Assembly (NCBI RefSeq): GCF_014805685.1
Contig: NC_060890.1
Coordinates: forward strand, 18,263,000-18,326,999
From: Silurus meridionalis
Taxonomy: Eukaryota; Chordata; Actinopteri; Siluriformes; Siluridae
Length of the DNA: 64,000 bases
Reading direction: 5' to 3'
Shown: in pieces, positions 33,290 through 59,081 of the stretch
Layout: the number at the start of each line of letters is the position of its first letter
Numbering within the stretch: position 1 is the stretch's first letter
The notes under the pieces: model-generated
Databases searched by the model: none
Seen by the model: the letters and a program-made list of their open reading frames with translations, nothing else
Told to the model about the DNA's origin: nothing
Position numbers and translations under genes: made by a program

Positions 33290-35925
33290 AGCCATTAGGG
33301 TTGCACAAGCCAGTGCACTCTTAGTGCCGGTCCCAAGCCCGGATAAATGAGGAGGGTTGTGTTAAAAAGGGAATCCAGCGTAAAACATGGCACATCAAAT
33401 ATTCGGATCACAAACCTGAATTTCATACAGGATCGGTCGAGGCCCGGGTTACCAGGAAGTGGTATAAGGTGTACCTAGGAATGAAAGATTGCTGATTGGG
33501 GCAGATTTAAATGGGCATGTAGGTGAAGGGAACAGAGGTGATGAGGAGGTGATGGGTAGGTATGGTTTTAAGGAGAGGAATGTGGAAGGGCAGATGGTGG
33601 TAGATTTTGCTAAAAGGATGGAAATGGCAGTGGTCAATACTTATTTTAAGAAGAAGGAGGATCATAGGGTGACGTATAAGAGTGGAGGAAGGTGCACACA
33701 GGTGGACTATGTGCTATGCAGGAGATGCAACCTGAAGGAGATTGGAGACTGTAAGGTGTTGGCAGGGGACAGTGTAGCTAGACAGCATCGGATGGTGGTC
33801 TGTAGGATGGTTTTGGAGGCGAAGAAGAAGAGGAGGAGAGTGAGGACTGAAAGAAGAATAAGATGGTGGAAACTGAAGGAGGAAGAGTGTAGTGTGAGGT
33901 TCAGGGAAGAGGTCAGACAGAGGCTCAGTGGTGTTAAGGAGGTGTTGGATGATTGGGCAACTACTGCAGGAGTGATGAGGAGGCAGCTAGAAAAGTACTT
34001 GGTGTGACATCTGGAAATAGAAAGCAAGACAAGGAGACGTGGTGGTGGAATGAGGAAGTGCAGGAGAGCATAAGGAGAAAGAGGTTGGCAAAACAGAAGT
34101 GGGATAGACAGAGTGATGAGAAAAGTAGGCAGGAGTACAAGGAGATGTGGCAGCAGGTAAAGAGGGATGTGGCGAAAGCCAAGGAAAAGGCATATGAGGA
34201 GCTGTATGAGAGGTTGGACACTAAGGAAGGAGAAAAGGATTTATACCGATTGGCCAGGCAGAGGGACCGAGCTGGGAAGGATGTACTGCAAGTTAGAGCA
34301 GTAAAGGATGGAAAGGGAAATGTGTTGGCTAGTGAGGAGAGTGTGTTGAGAAGGTGGAGGGAGTATTTTGAGCAGCTGATGAATGAGGAAAATCAGAGAG
34401 AGAGAAGGTTGGACGATGTGCTGTTGGTGAAGCAGGATGTAGATAGGATTAGTAAGGAGGAAGTGAGAGCAGCGATTAAGAGGATGAAGAGTGGAAAGTC
34501 GGTTGGACCAGATGACATACCGGTAGAAGCGTGGAGATGTATAGGAGAGATGGCAGTGGACCAGGTTGTTTAACAGGATTTTGGAAGGTGAGAAGATGCC
34601 TGAGGAATGGAGAAGAAGTGTGCTGGTACCGATCTTTAAGCATAAAGGAGATGTGCAGTCTTGCAGTAACTACAGGGGAATTAAGTTGATCAGTCACACC
34701 ATGAAGTTATGGGAAAGAGTAGTGGAAGCCAGGCTGAGAGAAGAGGTGACCATCTGTGAGCAACAGTATGGTTTCATGCCGAGGAAGAGCACCACAGATG
34801 CCTTATTTGCTATGAGGATGTTGATGGAGAAGTATAGAGAAGGGCAGAAGGAATTGCATTGTGGATTTGTGGATTTAGAGAAAGCGTACGACAGAGTGCC
34901 AAGAGAGGAGTTGTGGTATTGTATGAGGAAGTCAGGTGTGTCAGAGAAGTATGTGAGGGTGGTGCAGGACATGTATGAGGACAGTGTGACGGCAGTGAAG
35001 TGTGCAGTAGGTACAACAGACTGGTTCAGGGTGAAGGTTGGACTGCATCAAGGATCGGCCCTGAGCCCTTTCCTGTTTGCAGTGGTGATGGACAGGTTGA
35101 CGGACGAGGTCAGACAGGAGTCTCCCTGGACTATGATGTTTGCTATGATGATATTGTGATTTGTGGTGAGAGTAGGGAGCAGGTTGAGAAGAGCCTGGAG
35201 AGGTGGAGATATGCGTTGGAGAGAAGGGGAATGAAAGTCAGTAGGAGTAAGACAGAGTACATGTGTGTGAATGAGAGGGAGGGCAGTGGAGTGGTGCGGT
35301 TGCAGGGAGAAGAGCTGGAAAAGGTGGAGGAGTTCAGGTACCTGGGGTCAACAGTGCAAAGTAATGGAGAGTGTGTTAGAGAAGTGAAGAAAAGAGTGCA
35401 GGCAGGGTGGAGTGGTGGAGAAGAGTGACAGGAGTGATTTGTGATAGTAGGGTATCTGCAAGAATGAAAGGAAAGTTTATAGGACTGTGGTGAGACCTGC
35501 GATGTTGTATGGATTAGAGACAGTGGCATTGAGTAAAAGACAGGAGATGGAGCTGGAGGTAGCAGAGCTGAAGATGTTAAGGTTTTCGTTGGGAGTGACG
35601 AGGATGGACAAGATTAGAAATGAGTTTATTAGAGGGACAGCGCATGTAGGTTGTTTTGGTGACAAGGTGAGGGAGGCGAGATTGAGATGGTTTGGACATA
35701 TGCAAAGGAGGGACATGAGTTATATTGGTAGAAGAATGCTGAGGATGGAGCCACCAGGTAGGAGGAAAAGAGGAAGGCCAAGGAGGAGGTTCATGGATGT
35801 GGTGAGGGAAGACATGCAGGTAGTTGGTGTGAAAGAGGCAGATGTAGAGGACAGGGTGGTATGGAGACGGATGATCCGCTGTGGCGACCCCTAATGGGAG
35901 CAGCCGAAAGAAGAAGAAGAATTTT
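33290..35925 (+). mobile_element. RTE-like non-LTR retrotransposon, internally deleted and frame-broken
   Basis: The 5' part (33297-33450) has a typical leader, including 'gccagtgcactcttagtgcc' and 'atcggtcgaggcccgggtt'-like wording. It jumps near 33452 into the middle of the endonuclease domain, so the endonuclease N-terminus is missing. Then follow the endonuclease C-terminus (LIGADLNGHVGEGN, QVDYVLCRR), a linker, and reverse transcriptase ([62 protein letters not shown]). The C-terminal part has WFGHMQRRD and a basic GRPRRRF motif. Frame changes lie near 33960-34005, 34566, 35145 (inside the catalytic FADD box), 35415 and 35450-35490. The end is 'ggcgacccctaatgggagc' plus a short GAA tail. 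The element is inactive. Confidence 0.9.
33474..35894 (+). pseudogene. LINE ORF2 (endonuclease/reverse transcriptase) pseudogene
   Basis: Remnant polyprotein frame of the RTE-like element. Pieces: 33474-34007 (endonuclease C-terminus), 33953-34573 (linker, start of RT), 34566-35159 (RT fingers/palm up to the A and B motifs), about 35146-35428 (from the second Asp pair, DDIVICGE, through the thumb), 35487-35894 (C-terminal part). Two extra bases near 35145 split the FADD active-site box between frames. No intact protein can be made. Codon use is purine-rich and unlike the host genes nearby. Confidence 0.85.
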
Positions 35926-35929
35926 ATAC

Positions 35930-36332
35930 AATTGGATATTAGATAGAATTAGTTTTTCTTATCTCATTATTGATATCTCCAAGTGAAATGGCCATTAGTT
36001 CCATCCCACATCCCACTGGTTATTGGTCAATAAACAGATCACTTTTTTTATATATATATTTTTTTGCATTTGGGATTGTATTTATGATATTAAACAAAAG
36101 ATTGCCTGCAGCATAACCACAAAAGCACAAAACATTATTACCAGTCAACCAGGACAAGATTTACAACTACAAAATTAATTTCCTTCATAAAGTCACAGTT
36201 GCAACACTTTATTTTAGCCTTTGGGTGAACAATGTCCACTGTGAGAGTTTTAAGCAAACCACTCTGGTGTGTTTGCTGTGGAGGAATAAGGCATGTTCCA
36301 AATACCAATACCAATACCAATTGGGGGTCATT

Positions 36333-36395
<63 letters not shown>

Positions 36396-39080
36396 GCTCC
36401 TTTAAGTGCTCCGTCCTGCAATAATTATTTCCCTCAAATTCAGCAAAGAATATCCTTTTTTAAAAATTAAATTAAACTAAATTAAATTAGGGCTATACTC
36501 TTCTGATATATTAGTTTCCTATTTCCTATATCAAATTCTGATTTCTTGCAGATTTTGTTTAAAAAAAAAAAATATACTGCTTTCTGTATTCTCTATTTCC
36601 TCTTTGGCATTGCATACTGTATACTGAATGTACTGAGTGTTTAAGAGGCCATTGGTGCCTGGTGGGCTTCTGAGTGCTGATTTTCCTCACAGAGCAAGTA
36701 GCACATTACAATTAAACCTTGCTGCACCAAACAAGAAACCTATTGGTGAAAGCCTTCATCTGACATGTAAAAACCTAGGAAACATTGTCCAATCAAATTG
36801 CGTGTGTGGAATGGGTCAAAGCACTGTAATTTACTGTCTCCCCACCTCCCCCTCATCCAACCATATGGTGGGTGTTGTCTGTGTGTGAGCCAATGATATG
36901 CTTACACTGCCCTCAGTGAAATATAACCATGATGAAACACACCCCTAGTGACAGGCTACTGAACAGGAGGGCAGACAAGAGAAAAACAAGGCCTGCTGGG
37001 AGTGTTTCTTTTATCACAGGCTGTACTTTATGACTGCTTTTATGGCACTGATCGATAAAGAAAACAACAAGCTCTTAAATGCTCCTTGCCATCAGATAAT
37101 TTCCAGGGAAAAAGTCAACTAATATAGTCACATATTCTTTTAAATACTAACACAAACATTACCATATAAGGTTGAGGAACAGGTACATATATATATTGAA
37201 CCATCCTTATATGATATATGAATGGTTAACCTAGACCTATGCATATTGTAGATACTCAGATTTCTCTCCTTGGCTGATAGAGGTGGTCTATCTTCTTTAG
37301 AAAAATACTCTAGTATCTCACTTACATCAAGGCTGATGTGTTGTGTTTTCTGAGATGCTGTTTTCTGTTTACCATGCTTGTAAATAGTTGTTATCTGAAG
37401 TCCTATACTTTACATGTCAGCTCAAATCAGGTTGGCTAGTCTCCTCTGACCTGTGTGTGTGTATATATATACTATAAATAAAAGTTGCTCAGAATAACAC
37501 AAACTAACAGGATAATTTAGAGGATAGTTTAGAGTCAGTGTTGGTCAAAGGATGCTTTTTCTGTCCAGAAAATATTTCTAGTCTAAAAGAAAATCTTGCT
37601 TGACATGTGTAATGTAACTGTGTTAGAAACAGCTCATTGTTCTATTCAGTGTGCACCAAATTATAATAAAACGTGCAGTTTCATTGGCATGCATTAACTG
37701 CATTACCCAGTAACATAATTTAATGATTAATTAACTGAGTGTGAATTTAGCACTTGGCACTTTGGAACAGTAAGCTCTAATTCTTATCTCGACCTTTGAG
37801 AGTCGGTAGAAACCTAAGATCCTATAACTCCTGACAGAACCAGACTTTACAGGTCATCTCCACTGACTTGCGTAGCTGAGTTGTAGGGATGAGTGTGGCG
37901 CTGCATTTCCCCAAGGTTGCACTCTTACCTATCTTATCTGCTGGGCAGAGTCCGTGTGGGCCAATTTAGGGTCATTGCAAAAATCTGTGTAGTCAGCGTC
38001 AGCAAAACGCAATTCCTGTTTTCACTGTTCACTGAACATACAGTTCAAGTCTGAGAGCCTGATACACAAGGCAGTATGTTTTGAGTTTTATAATATTGAG
38101 TATTGGGGCTATATATCAGCTCAACTCATTCCATCTAAATTAAGTATTTGGCTGAGTACCTGCTGAGATTAACAGGTTTATGTTAAGTAAACTTTAAAAA
38201 TTATTATTAGGTTTTTTTTTCCTCATCTGTTTTACCTTCCTTGAACTGCTCAATTGGTTTTATGGCCAGGTTTCCATGTTTTATTTTCAAGGGCATTTAA
38301 AAAAAAAAAAGCACCAATTTTTTTTTTTTTTTTTTTCTCTTTGTACTTACAGAATACTTCTTCCTTTTAACACTTTTTTATTGTATTGATGTTCATTCCT
38401 ACTGTGATTTACATATCTGTCCTGTTACATAGATTTTGAGAGTTGGATATTTTTAGTCATGCAGAATGAATTACTGTACTATCCTGTCATTGCAACACTG
38501 AATTTTATTTTTATATATTTATTGCATGATATAAGCCATTAGTAATTTAATGCACAACTGACACATTTTACTTATGGGGTTACAATAAACTTAAATTAAC
38601 TGTTACTTGTATTATTATATAATTTGTATTAGGATTAGTAGTCATTGCACACTTTAGTTATTATATGGTAATATTATTAATATTAATGGTTTGAGGATTA
38701 AGTTTGTATAGTTATAAATTAAGCTACTTTAGATGTCTTTTTTGCAAGCGTTGTGCTGAGTTTGACAAACAGGTAATGGGTAAAGGTCTTTACTGTCAGA
38801 CAGAATTAAATCATTAACCACAAGCTAATGAAGGAGGATGACAAACCAATATCAGAAGAACATCCTTGAAAATCTCTATAGGAAATTTCTACTCAATTTC
38901 TAGAACCACATTTCTTTTCACAATTTCTTTGTATTTTAGTTGGCTTTTTGTGTCTTCTAGCTCTCCTCTGAGATGACTACTGATGACTCACTGGTGATCA
39001 GTAACAATACCCCCCTATTCCCCCCAGCTTCTTCCAAAATGTAATAGCTATGTGGTACAACTATGGAATAAGTGATATAT
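35930..39080. other. Intergenic, no gene recognised
   Basis: Holds a (TC)n microsatellite at 36337-36392 and poly-T tracts near 38322. The rest is AT-rich sequence with no splice-bounded reading frames that I can support. Confidence 0.45.
36337..36392. repeat. (TC)n microsatellite
   Basis: About 28 TC units following a short TTTTTT run. The adjacent 'ccaata' triplication at 36303-36320 is a separate short tandem. Confidence 0.95.
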
Positions 39081-39089
39081 AATGTAGTT

Positions 39090-40145
39090 AATATAAGATA
39101 AGATAAGATAAGATAAGATAAGATAAGATAAGATAAGATAAGTTTAAAAAAGATACATTTCCATGTTACAGCAGCAAATAAAAAATGTGCAAATATAAAG
39201 CAATTACTAATATATAAATACAAAAAAAAGTACAGTATATAAATACAAAATAGAAAAACAACAATAATACGAGTAGTAGTTACATTATCAAACAAACAAA
39301 TTGCACTAGGTTATATTTAACAGTTTAAATTGCTGTTATTGCACAGTTGATATTGCACAAAAATGTAAATTATTGTTATTGTACAGTTTAAAAAAAAAGT
39401 ATTAACAGTGTGCATTATGGTAACTGGTTCACTGGGAGCAGCTATAATTGTAAAGTCTAATTGCAGCAGGAATAAAAGATCTTCAGTATCACACTTAAGA
39501 TGTAACAGTCTATCACTGAAGGAGCTGCTTAGAGATGCAACGATTTCATACAGGGGTGAGAGTTGTTCTTCAGCAACGATGATACCATCCTCCCACCTCC
39601 TGTACTGTGTCCAGAGTCATCCCAATGACTAAGATGGCCTTCCTGTTCAACTTGTCCAATCTCTTCCTGTCTGCAGTAGAGATGCTGCTGCACCAGCAGA
39701 CAACTCCAAAGAAGATGGCTGAGGCCACCACAGAGTCAAATAAGGTCTTCAGAAGTGCACCCAGCAGAAAGGCTCTGCTCTGTCCTTTCTTGTAAATTGC
39801 TTCTGTATTATCTGTCCAGTTCAGTTTGCTTCTCAGATGAACACCCAGGTATTTATTAGAGTCCACACACTTAATGTCCTTACCCTGAATGTTCACTGGT
39901 GAAAGTGAAGAGTGCTTGTACCTGCAGTAATCCACCACCAGTTATTTTGTTTTCCACACATTTATCTGGAGGCAGCTCTGTTTGCACCAGTCCACAAAGA
40001 CCTGGATTAGTCCTCTGTACTCCCTGTCATCATCATCTGTGATCAGGCCGACGATGACATCAGAGAACATCTGCAGGTGACAGGTTGCTGAGCTGAACAT
40101 GAGGACTGCAGTGTAGATGCTGTGGGCGTCAGAGTTTGAGGCTAA
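39090..40145 (-). mobile_element. L2/Rex1-like LINE 3' fragment
   Basis: Minus-strand frames carry the reverse-transcriptase C-terminal region: VFVDWCKQSCLQINVWKTK (near 39950-40010), then VDYCRYKHSSLSPVNIQGK, SNKYLGVHLRSKLNWTDN and LLKTLFDSVVASAIFFGVVCW (39600-39938). The order and wording match the CR1/L2/Rex1 group of fish LINEs. An in-frame stop near 39940 and further damage downstream make it non-functional. The 3' end (left side) runs into a (TCTTA)n tail at 39092-39140. Confidence 0.75.
39092..39140. repeat. (AGATA)n pentanucleotide array, LINE tail
   Basis: About ten AGATA units. Its place at the 3' end of the minus-strand LINE fits the short tandem tails of L2/Rex1-like elements. 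Confidence 0.85.
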
Positions 40146-40189
40146 GGTTAGTGTATGATAGTTGAGTGTTTGTGTAAAATATTCAACTA

Positions 40190-40990
40190 TTTTTTTTATT
40201 TTTATAGCACTTTTAACAAAGGACATTGCCCAACAGCTTTACAGAGATAAATAGATTACAAAATATGAATGTAAATGTTAGTTCCTATAAGTTTAACCCT
40301 TATAAATTCATCCCTAATGAGTTAGCCAGTGGTGACAGTGGCAAGAAAAAAAAAATCCCTGAGATGATAGGAAGCAGACTCAAAAGGGAACTATCCTCAT
40401 CTGGTTTGCAACGAATGTCCACTCATTATAGTTCCATTACTGCTGATGTGTACTGTTCAGTTAAACATTCCCTGATGGGTGCTTAAATGTAGAACTGATT
40501 GTGCAAATTTGCAATTATTTCATTTTTAATAATTATTTTATTTGTATAGCACTTTTAACAATGGACATTGTCTCAAAGCAGCTTTGCATCAGAGATAAAG
40601 CAGTAATAAATTCAGAATATATACGTTTAGTATATATATTTATTCCTAATAAGCAAGCCAGTGGCGATTGTGGCAAGGAAAAACTCCCTGAGATGTCATG
40701 AAGATGAAACCTTGAGAGGAACCAGCCTCAAAAGGGAACCCATCCTCATCTGGGTGACACAGAATGTCCATTCATTACAGTTTTATCAATGTTGAGGTGT
40801 ACTGTTCAGTGATGGACACTTAAATGCAGACATGTTCCTGCAGTCATAAGCCATTGAAGTAGACTGTTTGTATTAATTGCAGTCCAGATCCATCCTCATA
40901 GTTCTTGAGATGCTCAGTAACTTCAAGAAGCTCTGGGCTGCTCATGTGGAACCATCCTCAGTTGCACAGTGTTTCCAGCTTAAGAGAACT
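40190..40990 (+). repeat. Tandem pair of a dispersed teleost repeat
   Basis: Copy 1 (about 40195-40490) and copy 2 (about 40538-40990) share 'tatagcacttttaacaa', 'ccagtggtgacagtggcaag' (copy 2: 'ccagtggcgattgtggcaag'), 'ctcaaaagggaac', 'catcctcatctgg' and 'gtgtactgttcagt' in the same order. Copy 1 lacks the 'aaaccttgagaggaacc' block found in copy 2. From memory this is a very common dispersed repeat in otophysan fish. It is non-coding. Confidence 0.75.
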
Positions 40991-41039
40991 ATTTACAGAG
41001 GTAGGGGGATGAATCAGGCAGATCCGGAAAGAAGACAGA

Positions 41040-41307
41040 GGGACATATGAGGCGCAGGTGCTCCTCCCCTTGAGTCGCGCCCCCTAGTGCCCTTTGTGCT
41101 AAGTGCACTAGATGTGCGCACTTCACTTTGCCTTTTAAAGCGAGGGGGGATGGCAGGAGTGCTGTCATTTCAATACTGAACGAGTCTCCCTGAGGAGGTT
41201 GTACAGCCCTCGGTCACCCTTGGCGCCCCCCTTATTTTCGTTTCCTTTGCAGGCCTCTTTGAGATCTCCCTTGTTTTATTCAACACACGCCGCTTCCTCT
41301 GGTCGAA
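41040..41307 (+). promoter_or_regulatory. glud1: glud1 CpG-rich promoter region and 5' UTR
   Basis: GC-rich sequence upstream of the start codon, continuing into the CpG-dense first exon. It contains 'gagtcgcgccccct' (GC-box-like) and 'ttttaaagcgagggggga'. No convincing TATA box. This is the pattern of a broadly expressed housekeeping promoter. The start site is not determined. Confidence 0.5.
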
Positions 41308-57172
<15,865 letters not shown>

Positions 57173-57315
57173 ATCCTCAATCTCCTCCCTCGACAAGATT
57201 CTTTCTCTGTAAACGGCCTTAGACCAACCCTGTGCCCCATTACACCACAACCTTTTGTTGTTGTTTTTTTTAGGGTATACAGTGACACCTATAGTATCCC
57301 CAAGTAATTAAAGTA

Positions 57316-57321
57316 AATAAA
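57316..57321 (+). other. glud1: glud1 polyadenylation signal
   Basis: Canonical AATAAA 144 bases after the stop codon, followed by T-rich sequence. It implies a short 3' UTR. Longer forms are possible. Confidence 0.55.
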
Positions 57322-57329
57322 ATGAAATA

Positions 57330-58060
57330 TTAACTCTCCTATCTCATATTTTGCCAAGTTTTTCCATAGAATTCATTCTAATTCTGCTGTAATTTCTGTA
57401 TCCTCCGGTTATATATGACATTAATACAAGCTGCTAGTTATGTCATGGAGTATGTCATGAGCATCAGTATGCTTTAATGTTATTTAGTTCCAGTCAATCA
57501 CATTACTGTTAGTTTTTTACTAATTTGTTTTTAACTAATGTTTGCTGTATTGGGTCGGCATCCATCATGCAAATGACATTATTTTCCTTCACCAGTTCCT
57601 CAAAACATTATTAGATTCATTTGTAGTGTCTGTTTTCCCAAAAAACTTGTGGCCCCCACCTTATGAGTATAGAAAGACAACACTAAAGATGCCTTAGACC
57701 TTAGAGCATTAGTTTTGAACTCTGAGGGTTTACTGTCTTTCTTCCCGTAGTTTAACGTTCATAAAATACCTCACATAGGAGAAATCCATCCAACACACTG
57801 GTCCTGTTTAGCAATTTGTCTTCGAGACATGCTAAACCTAAAATCTTCAGTTTAAAATGTCTGAATATTAAATCCAGTGGATTTGCTATTTGCTGACGCT
57901 CTGGAAAAGTGTGTGTGTTTGTGTATGTGTGTGTGGGCGGGTGAGCGTAGCTCATGGGGGAAGAAAACCATTCACAAAGCTCATCTACACCATCCTGTGG
58001 AAATTTGTTTGGAAAAATTTGTATTGCTTATTTTTTGTTGTTGAGAATAAAGAAATGAAA
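57330..58060. other. Short intergenic space between convergent genes
   Basis: About 740 bases between the glud1 poly(A) signal and the 3' end of the minus-strand small gene. Contains a short TG-rich stretch near 57907-57938. No gene seen. Confidence 0.5.
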
Positions 58061-58083
58061 ACATCCATGTTTTACTTGAACAC

Positions 58084-58089
58084 TTTATT
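58084..58089 (-). other. Polyadenylation signal of the small minus-strand gene
   Basis: The plus strand reads TTTATT, so AATAAA on the minus strand, about 196 bases after the stop codon at 58285-58287. Confidence 0.5.
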
Positions 58090-58284
58090 CAAAGGATCTG
58101 AAATATGTGAGATAATCAGACAACAAAAGTGCGTTTGTTCCATTACAACAGAAGTCAAATGTGTTTGGTTAAGTTTGATAGAAAGTGCTACAGAGCTCAT
58201 GTAGGTTATAGTTAAAGGAGAAGTTTTTTTTTTTGAAGCGGTACATTATAAAAGCTTTAATGTGTAAAATAAAAAGAATGAAAT

Positions 58285-58981
58285 TCAATTAATCAGCTTC
58301 TTCCCAAAGGCGAGTGCTTGATCTGCTGCTTTACCAGATGCCTGGTCCACTGCTGCTTTGGTGATCGCACCACCCACCATGTCCCCAATACCTGCACCTA
58401 TTATTACAAACAGTCAGACATGTACACAGTGATCCTAATTTAATTTCAACTTCATAACTCAATTTACCACTGTTTCCTTGCTAATAGTAAACATATTAAA
58501 ATAGATATAAAAAAAAAAAATGAACAAATAAGGATAATAGGCCAAATAATATCAGCATTACCTCCTGCCGGTTTCTTGTCCTTGCTCGCATTTCCTCCGA
58601 TCGTCTCGTTAATTTTCTTTTTGGCAGCCCCAGCTTTAAACAAAAAGTACAATGAATGAATCCAATTAGTACAATTAATATAACTCTGTGAAAGGACTTC
58701 TTAAAAGTGCATACTGAACACAGTTTCATGCAATCTGTTATTAGCATCCACAATGCCTATCAGCTATACATTTCATGGGACTGGAGGTTTTGTAAAATTT
58801 AAATAAAAAAAATTGTATGTAAGAATAGACAAAAGTGTAGATATTTATAATTTATAAAAAAAAATCCTATCTTGATACAACATTCATTCATAGATATCTG
58901 TTTAAATAAATCGTTTGCCTTACCTGCCTGGTCAATGACCTTATTGACCTGTCCATCAATTCCTACTTTGCCAAAGTCCAT
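58285..58981 (-). CDS. Unassigned 80-residue Gly/Ala/Lys-rich protein, three exons
   Basis: Minus-strand exons 58924-58981, 58562-58633 and 58285-58397 join in frame (58+72+113 = 243 bases) with GT-AG junctions, all in phase 1. The protein starts MDFGKVGIDGQVNKVIDQA, has a basic middle (AAKKKINETIGG, SKDKKPAG) and ends with VDQASGKAADQALAFGKKLIN-like helical sequence. No signal peptide, Cys, Trp or membrane segment, so a small cytosolic protein with amphipathic helices is inferred. A TATA box at 59071-59079 sits about 90 bases before the start codon and would exclude an in-frame upstream ATG at 59057-59059. In human the interval between GLUD1 and SNCG holds FAM25A and ADIRF, two small helical proteins, so a diverged relative is possible by position only. 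I do not recognise the family. Confidence 0.8.
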
Positions 58982-59070
58982 GTTAGTAAATTTAACAAGT
59001 TCAACAAGTGCTAAGTCAGTGTTTTCGTGTGTGTTTGTGTCTGTGTGTGTGTTAAACATAGACCAGCATA

Positions 59071-59079
59071 CTTTTTATA
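59071..59079 (-). promoter_or_regulatory. TATA box of the small minus-strand gene
   Basis: The minus strand reads TATAAAAAG. A start about 30 bases downstream (near 59043) would give a 5' UTR of about 60 bases. A focused TATA promoter suggests regulated or tissue-specific expression, which is an inference. Confidence 0.6.
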
Positions 59080-59081
59080 CA

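Noticed and set aside
33961..34221. Minus-strand Ser/Leu/Phe-rich frames across the LINE
   Set aside because: They are antisense shadows of the purine-rich LINE coding strand.
58979..59059. Longer start for the small minus-strand protein at an in-frame upstream ATG (59057-59059)
   Set aside because: The TATA box at 59071-59079 places the transcription start downstream of that ATG, and the added residues come from a TG-rich stretch.
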